A stretch of DNA of 64,000 nt. Origin: an uncultured Dongia sp. (GTDB lineage: Bacteria > Pseudomonadota > Alphaproteobacteria > Dongiales > Dongiaceae). The translations under genes and the position numbers were made by a program. Where the stretch lies: positions 1 through 64,000 of the forward strand of contig NZ_CAKZGO010000007.1 of assembly GCF_936916975.1 (NCBI RefSeq), in the 5' to 3' direction. Shown here in pieces: positions 31,542 through 41,203 of this stretch; the stretch's first letter is position 1, and each line of letters starts with the position of its first letter. The notes beneath the pieces are model-generated. The model saw only the letters and a program-made list of their open reading frames with translations, was not told the DNA's origin and searched no databases.

Positions 31542-31587
31542 AATCGCGGCATTGCGGGAAAAACCCGTGGTGCCGCGATTGATTTTT
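31542..31587 (+). terminator. terminator after lon
   Basis: AATCGCGGCA-TTGCGGG pairs with CCCGTGG-TGCCGCGATT across an A4 loop, then GATTTTT follows. A long, nearly perfect stem 25 nt after the lon stop. Confidence 0.85.
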
Positions 31588-31676
31588 GCGTAAACACCGC
31601 CCTATTATCCGCCCGCCTTGTTGGCAGGGGATGGGCGAGCAGGTTTCCGCGATCCAGAAAGAAAAAGGGGTTATCC

Positions 31677-31949
31677 GTGAATAAAAACGATCTCATTGCC
31701 GAAGTGTCCCAGGATACAGGCCTGTCCAAAGCCGATGCCGCCAAGGCGGTTGATTCCGTATTCGAGGCCATCACCCGCTCGCTGAAGTCCGAGCAGGAAG
31801 TGCGCTTGGTCGGTTTCGGCAACTTCCATGTCGCCAAGCGCGAGGCCAGCGTCGGCCGCAATCCGCGCACGGGCGAGGAGATTCAGATCCCCGCGTCCAA
31901 GCAGCCGAAGTTCAAGGCCGGCAAGGGCCTGAAGGACGCAATCAACTAG
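31677..31949 (+). CDS. hup: HU family DNA-binding protein
   Basis: A 90-residue histone-like protein starting at GTG after AAAAAGGGG. It has the HU body MNKNDLIAEVSQDTGLSKAD and the DNA-arm segment VGRNPRTGEEIQIPASKQPKF. As a dimer it bends and compacts DNA. The location after lon matches the common lon-hupB pair. Confidence 0.96.
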   Translation: MNKNDLIAEVSQDTGLSKADAAKAVDSVFEAITRSLKSEQEVRLVGFGNFHVAKREASVGRNPRTGEEIQIPASKQPKFKAGKGLKDAIN

Positions 31950-31954
31950 GACTT

Positions 31955-31980
31955 ATTCCCCGGGAGCATTCCCGGGGGAT
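31955..31980 (+). terminator. hairpin after hup
   Basis: ATTCCCCGGGA and TTCCCGGGGGAT form a strong GC-rich stem with a three-base loop. No T-run follows and tRNA-Val begins ten bases on, so it may be a processing boundary as much as a terminator. Confidence 0.55.
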
Positions 31981-31989
31981 CCGGACTGG

Positions 31990-32065
31990 GGGCGATTAGC
32001 TCAGTTGGTAGAGCGTCTCGTTTACACCGAGAATGTCGGCGGTTCGAGTCCGTCATCGCCCACCA
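31990..32065 (+). tRNA. tRNA-Val(UAC)
   Basis: A 76-nt cloverleaf with acceptor GGGCGAT/ATCGCCC, anticodon loop TTTACAC (anticodon TAC) and encoded CCA. Follows hup, a common alphaproteobacterial position. Confidence 0.96.
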
Positions 32066-32124
32066 TCCTGCTTCGCGCTACGCGCTTCGCAGGATGTGCC
32101 GCGATCTAATTGCGAAGCAGGATG
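32064..32124. repeat. inverted repeat overlapping the tRNA-Val 3' end
   Basis: CATCCTGCTTCGC at 32064-32076 is exactly inverted as GCGAAGCAGGATG at 32112-32124, and a third partial copy (CGCAGGATG) lies between them at 32088-32096. The first arm includes the last two bases of the tRNA CCA end. It may act as a terminator or be a small dispersed repeat. Confidence 0.6.
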
Positions 32125-32175
32125 CCCTCCGGAGCCAATGGCGAAGGAGGGTTTCTTCTTTTGTGGCTACGCGCT

Positions 32176-32709
32176 TCACGTCAGCGCCCACCTGAATCCA
32201 ATCACCGGAAACATCGCCCCGCCAACATTCTCCTGCCGGCTCTCCGGGATGCGGCTGCCGCCGAGGCGCTGATAGAAGCCGATCGCTGCGGTGTTCTCGG
32301 CAAGGCACCAGATACTGGTAGCCGCGCAGCCGCGGTCTTTGAGCGCTGCAAAAGCGCCGCCGATCAATTGCCGGCCGATACCTTGCTCCCGCCAGTCGGT
32401 GGCAACATAGAGCATGAACACCTCACCCTCATCCTTGGGACGTCCCTCGCGTGCCGCACCGAAATTGACGAAGCCCACGACCTCGTTCTCGACGACGGCC
32501 ACCATCGCATGGCGCGGCCCATCGGCGCGACTGAGGTTGCGCGTCCAGGCCAGGGCGTGGCTCTGTGCGTTGAGCCGCAGCAGATGCTTTTCCGGCAGCA
32601 ACCCGGCATAGGCGTCGCGCCAGGTCTCGACATGCACGCGCGCGATGCCGGCCGCGTCAGCGGCACGGGCGGGGCGGATTGCGGCAACTGGGTTTTCTTC
32701 AGTCTGCAC
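32176..32709 (-). CDS. GNAT family N-acetyltransferase
   Basis: A 177-residue acetyltransferase starting IRPARAADAAGIARVHVETWRDAYAG. The acetyl-CoA loop is VATDWREQGIGRQLIGGAF, and IGFYQRLGG supports the fold's last strand. The substrate cannot be told. It lies on the reverse strand behind tRNA-Val and is single. Confidence 0.88.
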   Translation of the reverse strand: MQTEENPVAAIRPARAADAAGIARVHVETWRDAYAGLLPEKHLLRLNAQSHALAWTRNLSRADGPRHAMVAVVENEVVGFVNFGAAREGRPKDEGEVFMLYVATDWREQGIGRQLIGGAFAALKDRGCAATSIWCLAENTAAIGFYQRLGGSRIPESRQENVGGAMFPVIGFRWALT

Positions 32710-33045
32710 GTTGGGTTGTCATCCTTGTGCCAGGTCCTTGTGCTTGGTGGTTATGCGGGCGATGGAACCAACTTTGCCGCACCGGCGTTTCTTCTCCGTC
32801 GCACCAAAACACCCCAGCGACCTCATGGCGCATGTCAGCCTTGCCACTCAAGAATACGGCAATGTTAACAACGCTTTCCACATAGATACAATTGTCTGGA
32901 CCTACACCCAGGGGGTTGATCCTGGGTGGACAGACGCCGATATGTGCGGTTTGTTTACTTTTCACTGTTAAGACTCGGATCAAGGATTTGAGTCTTACGG
33001 GCGGATTTAAGCGCCCTTATCGCGGATAACGCGGAGGTAACGATC
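32710..33045 (+). promoter_or_regulatory. hairpin-rich leader before the nitrilase-family gene
   Basis: A 336-nt gap with no gene. Three consecutive stem-loops occur in the last 150 nt: GTCTG/CAGAC enclosing CACCCAGG/CCTGGGTG (32894-32935), TAAGACTC/GAGTCTTA (32969-32997) and GGGCG/CGCCC (32999-33016). The third ends 15 bases before the GGAGGT ribosome-binding site. The arrangement looks like a structured 5' leader; I do not recognise it as a known riboswitch. Confidence 0.45.
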
Positions 33046-33951
33046 TTGAAGCCATTTGCCATTGCCGGAATTCAGATGCACCTGAACCACGGCTCGAACA
33101 TCGAAGCGATGCGCCAGCGCATCGACCTCACCATGCATCTTTATCCCTGGGTGCAGATGGTGATGTTTTCGGAACTCGCGGTCTATGGCCCGCTGCTGCA
33201 GCATGCGCAGCCTTTGCCTGGTACGTCGGAAGCGACGTTCCAGGAGATGGCGCGCCAGCACAAGATTTGGCTGGTGAACGGCTCGATGTACGAACGGCGC
33301 GAGGGCGCCATCTACAACACCACCTCGATCATCAACCCGGAAGGCGAGATCGTCGGCCGCTATCGCAAGATGTTTCCGTTCCTGCCATTGGAGCAGGGCG
33401 TGCAGCCAGGCAACGAGTTCTTCACCTGGGATATTGAAGGCGTTGGCAAGTTCGGCATTCTGAATTGCTACGATATCTGGTTCCCGGAAACCGCGCGCCA
33501 GCTGACCGCCATGGGCGTCGAGGTGATTCTGCACCCTGTGATGACCCATACCATCGACCGCGATGTTGACATCGCCATCAGCCACGCCACCTCGGCAATG
33601 ATGCAATGCTATGTGTTTGACGTGAACGGCCTCGGCGCCGGTGGCAATGGCCAATCCTGCGTGTTCGACCCCGCCGGCCGTGCCCTGCATCGTACCGACA
33701 ATTCGGAACAGATCATCCCGATTGAGATCGACCTAGAGCAGGTGCGCCGTTCGCGCGAACGCGGTATTCGCGGCCTTGGCCAGATGGCCAAGAGCTTCCG
33801 TGACCGCCCGGCCGATTTCCCAGTCTACCAGCGTAATTTTGACACCGGCTATCTCGATAGCCTCGGCGTCCTTGCCACGCCACGCCGCGTCGACGAACCG
33901 GCGCCGACCAACGTCACCACACTGCAGATGCGCCGCAGCATGGTGAAATAG
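33046..33951 (+). CDS. carbon-nitrogen hydrolase (nitrilase superfamily amidase)
   Basis: A 301-residue C-N hydrolase with the Glu43-Lys108-Cys141 triad (FSELAVYG, YRKMFPF, NCYDIWFPE). It starts at TTG with GGAGGT eight bases upstream. Such enzymes hydrolyse aliphatic amides or carbamoylated compounds in the cytosol; the substrate is not readable. It is monocistronic and carries an unusually structured leader. Confidence 0.88.
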   Translation: MKPFAIAGIQMHLNHGSNIEAMRQRIDLTMHLYPWVQMVMFSELAVYGPLLQHAQPLPGTSEATFQEMARQHKIWLVNGSMYERREGAIYNTTSIINPEGEIVGRYRKMFPFLPLEQGVQPGNEFFTWDIEGVGKFGILNCYDIWFPETARQLTAMGVEVILHPVMTHTIDRDVDIAISHATSAMMQCYVFDVNGLGAGGNGQSCVFDPAGRALHRTDNSEQIIPIEIDLEQVRRSRERGIRGLGQMAKSFRDRPADFPVYQRNFDTGYLDSLGVLATPRRVDEPAPTNVTTLQMRRSMVK

Positions 33952-33981
33952 CCGATAGCGGTAACCTCGGAGATCAGGCGC

Positions 33982-35664
33982 CTACATCGCTCTGATCGTC
34001 GACAGGAACTGCTCGACTTCTTGGCGCAGCGCCGTGGCTTCGCCCGATAGCGCGCTGCTTGACCCCAGCATCTGACCGGCGGCGTTGCCAGTCTCGCCGG
34101 CGGCACTGGTGACGGTCTGGATGCTGGCTGACATTTCGCGCGTCCCAGTCGCCGCTTGCTCGACGCTGCGGGCGATTTCCTTGGTGGCGGCATTCTGCTC
34201 CTCAACGGCGGCCGCCACACCCGCGGTAATCTCGTTGATCTCATTGATCGTGCCGGCAATGCTCTCGATGGCCTGTACGGCCTGGCCGGTCTCGTTCTGA
34301 ATGCTGTTGATCTGCAGCGAGATATCTTCTGTGGCCTTGCCGGTCTGATTGGCCAGGTTCTTGACCTCCGATGCCACCACAGCAAAACCCTTGCCGGCTT
34401 CCCCGGCCCTGGCAGCTTCGATCGTCGCATTGAGGGCGAGAAGGTTGGTCTGGCTGGCGATGTCGGTGATGAGCTGCACCACGGCGCCGATCTTCTGAGC
34501 CGCTTCCGCCAGCTGTTTGATCTGGGCATTGGTCGCGACAGCCTGATTGGCGGCCTGACCGGCGATCTGGCGGGAGCGAGACATCTGCGAGCCGATTTCA
34601 CCGATTGAGGCAGCAAGTTCCTCCGTCGCTGCAGCCACTGCATTGACACTGCCGGATGCGGTTTCGGATGTGTTGCTGACATGGATCGCTTCGGCGGCAG
34701 CCTGTTCCGCCACGCGCGACATCGATTGCGCGGTCGTTTCCATCTCTGCTACCGCACCGATCACCGTCTCCAGCCGCTTCGTCACCTGCCGGTCGAAATC
34801 CTGGCACAACGTCTCGATCTGCCGCGTGCGTTCTGCGCGCCGTTGTTGATCCTGCGATTGTTTTTCCGCCAGCCCATCGGACTGGATCGCATTGTCCTTG
34901 AAGACCTTCACGGCATGCGCCATTTGGCCGACCTCATCGCCGCGGTCAAGACCGGGAATTTCTACGTTTCGGTCGCCACCGGCCAGTTGCTCCATCGCTC
35001 TCACCATGCCGCGGATCGGGCGGGTGATGCTGCCGGCGATTAACCAGTTGATGGCGATAAGGCCGATCGTCGCCAGCAAGGAAGCGACCGCGATGATCAT
35101 GATCAGCTTGCCATTGGTTGCCTGCGCATCAGCACCGGCAGTATTGCCGAGCTTTTCGATAAGCTCGCCCAGCTCTTCCATACGACCCTCCAGATCAGTG
35201 AAGGCCGTCATGAACTGGGGAAATCTTTCCCGCCCGGCGACGGTATCGGTCAAGCCAAGCGCGACGATCTCCTTGGCGGCGACGATGTAGGCCTGCAGCG
35301 GTGGGACCACATCCTCGACGGCCTTGCGAATATCGGGTGAGAGCGGCAAGGCCTGCAGGCGCGCAATCGATTCCTCGAACGATGTCACGTGGTCGGCGAG
35401 ATCGGTTTTGATCGCTTCCTGATCCTCAGGCATGCCATAGGGACCAGTGACCAGCGCGAACAGCACGTCGCCGCGAAGCGCATCATGCATCATATCGGCT
35501 TGCTTCTGGTTGAGGACCGCGCTTGTGGAGGTGATGGAGATATCCAGTCCATCATTGCTGCGTGTCATGCCGTAAAGGCCAAAAGCGGCAGTGATGAGGA
35601 CCGCCGCCACTGCGGCAACGCCAGCAATCAGCAGTCGCGCTCGAAGAGACATTTTTTTGGTCAT
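33982..35664 (-). CDS. methyl-accepting chemotaxis protein
   Basis: A 560-residue receptor with helices at about 8-30 and 185-207 around a helical periplasmic domain, then HAMP and the signalling domain with tip [20 protein letters not shown]. The start at 35664 ([10 protein letters not shown]) has GGGGA upstream. Its signalling half closely matches the receptor at 15.2 kb, while the sensing half differs. It converges on the nitrilase gene, 30 bases apart. Confidence 0.94.
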   Translation of the reverse strand: MTKKMSLRARLLIAGVAAVAAVLITAAFGLYGMTRSNDGLDISITSTSAVLNQKQADMMHDALRGDVLFALVTGPYGMPEDQEAIKTDLADHVTSFEESIARLQALPLSPDIRKAVEDVVPPLQAYIVAAKEIVALGLTDTVAGRERFPQFMTAFTDLEGRMEELGELIEKLGNTAGADAQATNGKLIMIIAVASLLATIGLIAINWLIAGSITRPIRGMVRAMEQLAGGDRNVEIPGLDRGDEVGQMAHAVKVFKDNAIQSDGLAEKQSQDQQRRAERTRQIETLCQDFDRQVTKRLETVIGAVAEMETTAQSMSRVAEQAAAEAIHVSNTSETASGSVNAVAAATEELAASIGEIGSQMSRSRQIAGQAANQAVATNAQIKQLAEAAQKIGAVVQLITDIASQTNLLALNATIEAARAGEAGKGFAVVASEVKNLANQTGKATEDISLQINSIQNETGQAVQAIESIAGTINEINEITAGVAAAVEEQNAATKEIARSVEQAATGTREMSASIQTVTSAAGETGNAAGQMLGSSSALSGEATALRQEVEQFLSTIRAM

Positions 35665-35764
35665 GCAGATCCCCGACAAATGCACAGGTTTCCGCGATCA
35701 TCCAGGATTTTAGTGAATTGTTCCTTAAGCAGAAAAGATGGGAATGACGGCCTGTGTGCGGCGC

Positions 35765-35794
35765 AAAAAAAGGCGGCTGGGTTGCCCCAGCCGC
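35765..35794 (-). terminator. terminator of the glnB-glnA operon
   Basis: GCGGCTGGG and CCCAGCCGC form a nine-pair stem with a four-base loop; read on the reverse strand, seven T follow directly. A textbook intrinsic terminator 27 bases after glnA. Confidence 0.9.
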
Positions 35795-35820
35795 TCAGTT
35801 GGTACTGCCGCAAGGATTGT

Positions 35821-37230
35821 TTAAGACGAGTAATACATCTGGAACTCGATCGGATGCGGGGTGTGCTCGAGGGCGTAGACCTCTTCCCACTTCAGTTCGA
35901 GATACGAGTCGATGAAGTCCTTCGTGAAGACATCGCCTTTCAGCAGGAAGCCGTTGTCCGCGCTGAGCGATTCAAGCGCTTCGCGCAAGCTGCCGCACAC
36001 TGTCGGCACCTGCTTCAACTCTTCCGGCGGAAGGTCATAGAGGTTCTTGTCCATCGGGTCGCCCGGATGGATCTTGTTGGCGATACCGTCGAGACCGGCC
36101 ATCACCATCGCGGAGAAGGCGAGATAGACGTTGGCGGTCGGATCCGGGAAGCGCACTTCCACGCGCTTGCCCTTCGGGCTCGCGGTGTAGGGAATGCGGC
36201 ACGACGCCGAGCGGTTGCGCGACGAATAGGCCAGCAACACCGGCGCTTCGAAACCCGGGATCAGTCGCTTGTAGCTGTTGGTCGACGGGTTGGTGAAGGC
36301 GTTGAGGGCTTTAGCGTGCTTAATGATGCCGCCGATGTAATAGAGGCACATTTCGGAAAGATCGGCATAGCCGTTGCCGGCGAACAGCGGCTGGCCATTC
36401 TTCCAGATCGACTGGTGCACATGCATGCCCGAACCGTTGTCGCCCTTGACCGGCTTCGGCATGAAGGTCGCGGTCTTGCCATAGGCATGGGCCACGTTCT
36501 TCACGACATACTTGTACTTCTGCATCGCATCGGCGCAGGCAACCAGCGTGCCGAACTTCACGCCCAGCTCATGCTGTGCCGGGGCCACTTCGTGGTGGTG
36601 CTTTTCGACTTCGACGCCCATGGCGGCGAGGGTGGTGAGCATCTCGGCGCGGAGGTCGCCGGCGGAATCGAGCGGGGCCACCGGGAAGTAGCCGCCCTTC
36701 ACCTTCATGCGATGGCCGTGATTGCCTTCGTCGAACTTCTTGTCGCTGACATAGGACGCTTCTTCCGAGGTGAACTCGACCGAGGTCTTCTGCATCGAGA
36801 CGGTGTAGCGCACATCGTCGAACACGAAGAATTCGGCTTCCGGGCCGACATAGATGGTGTCGCCGATACCCGAGCTCTTCACATAGGCTTCGGCGCGCTT
36901 GGCGATCGAACGCGGGTCGCGACCATAGTTCTGGCCGGTGAGCGGCTCAAGGACGTCGCAATAGATGATCAGCGAGGTCTGCGCGGCAAAGGGATCGAGC
37001 ACAGCGGTCGAGAGGTCGGGGGCGAGGGTCATGTCGCTTTCGTTGATCGCCTTCCAGCCGGCGATCGACGAGCCGTCGAACATGACACCTTCGGTGAGCA
37101 GATCCTCATTCACCGTCGACACATGGTGCGCCAGATGATGCCACTGGCCCAACGGATCGGTGAAGCGGAAGTCAACGTATTTGACGTCCTGTTCTTTGAT
37201 CAGATTGAGGATCGTCTTGATGTCAGACAT
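35821..37230 (-). CDS. glnA: glutamine synthetase, type I
   Basis: A 469-residue type I-beta glutamine synthetase that makes glutamine from glutamate, ammonia and ATP. Metal and ATP motifs include [32 protein letters not shown] and [13 protein letters not shown]. The adenylylation site is Tyr398 in NLYDLPPEE, so GlnE control is expected. Transcribed 48 bases after glnB. Confidence 0.98.
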   Translation of the reverse strand: MSDIKTILNLIKEQDVKYVDFRFTDPLGQWHHLAHHVSTVNEDLLTEGVMFDGSSIAGWKAINESDMTLAPDLSTAVLDPFAAQTSLIIYCDVLEPLTGQNYGRDPRSIAKRAEAYVKSSGIGDTIYVGPEAEFFVFDDVRYTVSMQKTSVEFTSEEASYVSDKKFDEGNHGHRMKVKGGYFPVAPLDSAGDLRAEMLTTLAAMGVEVEKHHHEVAPAQHELGVKFGTLVACADAMQKYKYVVKNVAHAYGKTATFMPKPVKGDNGSGMHVHQSIWKNGQPLFAGNGYADLSEMCLYYIGGIIKHAKALNAFTNPSTNSYKRLIPGFEAPVLLAYSSRNRSASCRIPYTASPKGKRVEVRFPDPTANVYLAFSAMVMAGLDGIANKIHPGDPMDKNLYDLPPEELKQVPTVCGSLREALESLSADNGFLLKGDVFTKDFIDSYLELKWEEVYALEHTPHPIEFQMYYSS

Positions 37231-37278
37231 GGGATGTTTCCTTGCGTATCGTTTTTTGGAGTGTGTTTCTGATGGGCT

Positions 37279-37725
<447 letters not shown>

Positions 37726-37780
37726 TCATGAAGCAAAAATTAACCCAACAAAACGGCATGCCCGATCCGTGGGCGGCATT

Positions 37781-37797
37781 GCCTAATTATTAGGCAC
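37781..37797. promoter_or_regulatory. candidate NtrC enhancer site upstream of glnB
   Basis: TGCCTAATTATTAGGCA is a perfect 17-bp palindrome of the size and TGC...GCA ends of NtrC sites. Its centre is about 110 bases upstream of the start expected from the sigma-54 promoter, like the NtrC site of enteric glnA. Its outer bases differ from the usual TGCAC/GTGCA. Confidence 0.6.
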
Positions 37798-37847
37798 TCT
37801 CGAAATGCCCCTTGAGGCCGCGTCGTCGGCCGGGCAGGATCGCCCGC

Positions 37848-39128
37848 ATGCAAAGCGAGATTCTCATCATAGGCGCAGGCCTCGCGGGCGCCCATGCCGC
37901 CGAAAAGCTGGCCGAAGCCGGCCATTCGACCCTCATCGTCGAAGCTAACACCCGGATCGGCGGCCGTGGCTTCACCCGCGGCTTTGGCGGGCAGGGACCG
38001 GCCCTGGAGTTCGGCGGCTCCTGGATCACCCCCTGGCACGGACGGATGCAGGCCGCCTGCAGGCGCCACGGCATCGACCTGGTTCCGACCATCCCAGTAA
38101 CCGAACGTTTGTGGCATGACGGCACCACCCTGCGCAGCGACGCTGCCGTTGGCGCTGCGGATCGGCCAGCCTATGACCGCGTCATCGCCCAGGTGGTGGA
38201 AGATGCCAAATGCCTGAAAGAAGGGCTCAATTCCGACCGCGCGGGGCGGCCACTCCTATCGATCACCCTGGCTGAGTATTTTATCCGCCATAGCGTACCG
38301 GTCTTCGCGCAGGCGCAGATGATGGCGTGGTGGGTGGTCTCCGGCTCAGGTGATCCGGCCACGGTGTCGGCAGGGGAGCTGCTGGCTTCCTGCGGCTATA
38401 TCGACGGTACGCCGGAAGGGATCATGCAGGCGCTGACACATACGCTATCGCCGGGCGTCTCGACCCTGGTTGACCGTATGATCACGGCGTCCAAGGCCAA
38501 GTTGCAGCTGGGTTTTCCGGTCACAAGCATCTCGACAGAGAACGATCGCGTGACCGTTAGGGCACGCGATGGTCGGTCGCTGCAGGCAAAGGCCGCCTTG
38601 GTGGCACTACCGGTGAATGTGCTGCGTGAGATCGATTTTGGCAGCTCTCTGACCGCCCCTCAGAGGGCAGCTGCCAAGCGCGGTCACGACGGTCGGGCGG
38701 TCAAGTTATGGCTGCGAGTGAGAGGCATTCGCGCTGGAATCTTGGCGACCGGCGGGCTCTCCGGACTGCAGTGGCTGTTCGCTCCGTACCCCCAGGAAGG
38801 GGACACAACTCTGGTTGTCGGCTTCGGTCTTGATGACGGCAGCTGGCACCCCGGCCGCCGCGCGGATGTCGCCGCAGCCCTGGCCAAGATGCTGCCCCAG
38901 GCGGAGCTTGTCGGGTGGGATTGGCACGATTGGTGCGCCGATCCCCATGCCCGCGGCACCTGGCTGTCGATGCCAGCCACTGGCTCCGATCTTACGCCGG
39001 AGACCTGGGGCGTCACCGGGCGCCTTGCCTTCGCGACATCCGATCTAGCCCTCGATGCCGCCGGCTGGTTCGAAGGTGCCATGTCGAGTGCCGAGGCGGC
39101 CGCTGCCGCACTCGCCGCCAAACTCTAG
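37848..39128 (+). CDS. flavin-containing amine oxidase family protein
   Basis: A 426-residue FAD oxidoreductase of the monoamine-oxidase type. N-terminal FAD motif ILIIGAGLAGAHAAEKLAEAG, then the RIGGRG motif and EFGGSWITPWH region typical of amine oxidases. The C-terminal FAD-contact region is less clear (GRLAFATSDLALDAAGWFEGA). The likely reaction is oxidation of an amine with oxygen. The ATG at 37848 was chosen because homologues begin just before the FAD motif. Divergent from glnB. Confidence 0.85.
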   Translation: MQSEILIIGAGLAGAHAAEKLAEAGHSTLIVEANTRIGGRGFTRGFGGQGPALEFGGSWITPWHGRMQAACRRHGIDLVPTIPVTERLWHDGTTLRSDAAVGAADRPAYDRVIAQVVEDAKCLKEGLNSDRAGRPLLSITLAEYFIRHSVPVFAQAQMMAWWVVSGSGDPATVSAGELLASCGYIDGTPEGIMQALTHTLSPGVSTLVDRMITASKAKLQLGFPVTSISTENDRVTVRARDGRSLQAKAALVALPVNVLREIDFGSSLTAPQRAAAKRGHDGRAVKLWLRVRGIRAGILATGGLSGLQWLFAPYPQEGDTTLVVGFGLDDGSWHPGRRADVAAALAKMLPQAELVGWDWHDWCADPHARGTWLSMPATGSDLTPETWGVTGRLAFATSDLALDAAGWFEGAMSSAEAAAAALAAKL

Positions 39129-39129
39129 C

Positions 39130-41004
39130 TTAGAAATCCAGGTCGCGTTCGGAGAATGGCCGCTTCGGCGCCTTCTTCAGCAACTCTCGCAGGATGTCGT
39201 TCATGGTGAAGGGGTCGTTGTCGAACCCGCCATGGGTCTTGGCCCGCGTCTCGGTCGAAGCCTTGTCGGCAAAGGCGAAGTGGGACAGCGTGACGCCGGC
39301 CTCCTTCTTGAAATTCTCCATGCCCAGGATCGGCAGCTTGCGCTCGTTCTCAAAGGCGTTCGAGACGAGATAGAGCAGCGATTTGTTGTAGAGCGGCGTC
39401 ACCGTGTCGTCCTGCTCCTCCGGATCCTGGAGGCAGTAAATCTTCAATCGATCGATCCTAGTCTGCGCTTTCGATGTAGCACCCAATCGGGGCTTGTAGT
39501 GTTCCTGGAAGAACCCAATCGAACAGGCCGGTGCCATCAGCGAGCAGGATTGCACATGAACGGCGGCTGGCAGCACGCGGTCGAGTGCATTCAGCAGATG
39601 GCCGATCAGGATCGCCCCGGTCGAATGCCCGGCAAGATGGATCTGAAGCGGCGGGAGGCCGGCTTTGGCGCGCGCGGTCAGTTGATCGACGAACAGCTTG
39701 AGTGCCTTTTCGCCGTCCCGATTTTTGTCAAAGGGCAGCCGCGCATCGGCCTTCATCTCGTTCCACAATTTAGTTCCGACGCTGCCGATCGCCTTTTCAA
39801 TCAGCGCATCGGTGAGGTCGAGCAGGCCCCCAGTGCGCGTGTTGATCTCGTCGGCACGGCCGAGGATCACCTCCTTCAGTGTTTTCATCAGGCCGGTGTC
39901 ATAGAACACGCTGTAGGGATAGATGCCGTTTTCCTTGAACACATCCTTCATCGCCGCCGTGCGCATGGCGGCTTCGTCCGGCGCGTTGAGGCCGCCATGG
40001 GCATAGAACAGGAAGTGCTGGTATTCCTTGGTCTTTGCCATCAGCTCGGCCGTCGCCGCCACGTCGCGTTCATCGCTCCAATAGGGCTGCGTCTTCGAGA
40101 AATTGCCGTTGTCGACATGGACGAAGTGACCGGCGATGTCGGTGCGCGCCGGCGCCACCCGCTTGGTGCGTGAAATATCGGCGCCGGTGCGGCCCTGACC
40201 CCGCGCGCGACCGAGACCAAAGGCGCAAGGCGCCGGAACGGCCAGTTGCAGCACCCAAGCATCCTGAATGTTGGCGGCCCAATCCTCGTAGGGCCAGTGG
40301 GCAATCCCCTTGTCGGCCCAGCTCTTGCCCCAGGAATTCTGAATCCAGAAACCTTCCTGATCATAGCCGACGATGGCAAAGGCGTGCAGCGACACGCCCT
40401 GGCCGGTGGTGATTTTGCCCTTCACCGGATTATCCCAGCCGCGATGCACCGTTGCCGAGGCGAAGATGACGCCGGTCTCACTCAGCGCCGCGTGATAGTC
40501 CGGCAGATGTGGCCGCAGGCGGAAATAGGCGCCGAGCGTCGTGTTACGCGCATCTTGTGCGCTTTGCAGCGAGAGTTCCTTCAGCGTTGGCGTTTTCCAA
40601 AGCTTGTCCAGGCAGGCGCCGCAATTGAAGAAGCCGCGCAAAGCACCGCGCAGGCTCGACCCTTCATAAATTTCACCAGGCCATTCGTCATGCTGGCGCG
40701 CCATGACATAGAGCATATGCGCGCTGACCCGCCGCGCCCGCTCGGTGGCTGCAAGCTTCGTATTGGTGGCCAGCAGCAGATTGATCGCGGCGGCGAGTGC
40801 AAAGCCGGTGCAGGCGCCGTCCTTGCCCTGGTCGAGGATCGTCAGGCCGGTGGGTGCCGGCACCTGGGGCGGCAGCGGCGCCAGCGTCGGTTCATAGATC
40901 CGGTCACGGATATCCGGCACGTCCTTCAGCGCGTCGAGCTTGCGCCCCTTGACGATGTTCATGCGCGCCGGCTTCACGGAGACCTTGCGTGGGCTGATCA
41001 GCAT
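39130..41004 (-). CDS. papain-like (C1) cysteine protease fused to alpha/beta hydrolase
   Basis: A 624-residue two-domain protein without signal peptide. Residues 25-260 look like a C1 papain-type peptidase: oxyanion Gln59 and nucleophile Cys65 in DQGKDGACTGFA, His207 in GVSLHAFAIVGY and Asn223 in WIQNSWGKSW. Residues 320-620 resemble an alpha/beta hydrolase: HGG at about 336-338 and nucleophile elbow GHSTG with Ser461. Both catalytic sets look intact. It is alone on its strand, stops one base after the amine oxidase end, and is flanked by unrelated oxidases. No characterised protein with this domain pair is known to me; the function is open. Confidence 0.75.
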   Translation of the reverse strand: MLISPRKVSVKPARMNIVKGRKLDALKDVPDIRDRIYEPTLAPLPPQVPAPTGLTILDQGKDGACTGFALAAAINLLLATNTKLAATERARRVSAHMLYVMARQHDEWPGEIYEGSSLRGALRGFFNCGACLDKLWKTPTLKELSLQSAQDARNTTLGAYFRLRPHLPDYHAALSETGVIFASATVHRGWDNPVKGKITTGQGVSLHAFAIVGYDQEGFWIQNSWGKSWADKGIAHWPYEDWAANIQDAWVLQLAVPAPCAFGLGRARGQGRTGADISRTKRVAPARTDIAGHFVHVDNGNFSKTQPYWSDERDVAATAELMAKTKEYQHFLFYAHGGLNAPDEAAMRTAAMKDVFKENGIYPYSVFYDTGLMKTLKEVILGRADEINTRTGGLLDLTDALIEKAIGSVGTKLWNEMKADARLPFDKNRDGEKALKLFVDQLTARAKAGLPPLQIHLAGHSTGAILIGHLLNALDRVLPAAVHVQSCSLMAPACSIGFFQEHYKPRLGATSKAQTRIDRLKIYCLQDPEEQDDTVTPLYNKSLLYLVSNAFENERKLPILGMENFKKEAGVTLSHFAFADKASTETRAKTHGGFDNDPFTMNDILRELLKKAPKRPFSERDLDF

Positions 41005-41094
41005 GATGTCCTCCCTGTTCTAAACATTTGCTTGGGTCAGCCATGTGGTCCGGCTGTTGCTTGGAAATGTCAGTGCGCGCGGCACGGATTATGG

Positions 41095-41123
41095 AAAGGC
41101 CGGCCGGCGGCCGGCGCCTTTGA
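41095..41123 (-). terminator. hairpin between oxidase and protease genes
   Basis: AAAGGC and GCCTTT frame a CGGCC/GGCCG-rich stem. It lies about 80 bases after the stop of the reverse-strand oxidase gene and would end its transcript before the protease gene on the same strand. Confidence 0.55.
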
Positions 41124-41203
41124 GTATTCGTGAAATGATATTATGACGCGTACCGACACGCCAGCCGCATGCAGTGGTTGCGGCGAATTTCATGTTGGTT
41201 ATC

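Noticed and set aside
35389-37272. A 627-codon forward frame
   Set aside because: Antisense to glnA and the chemoreceptor end; both of those are certain genes.
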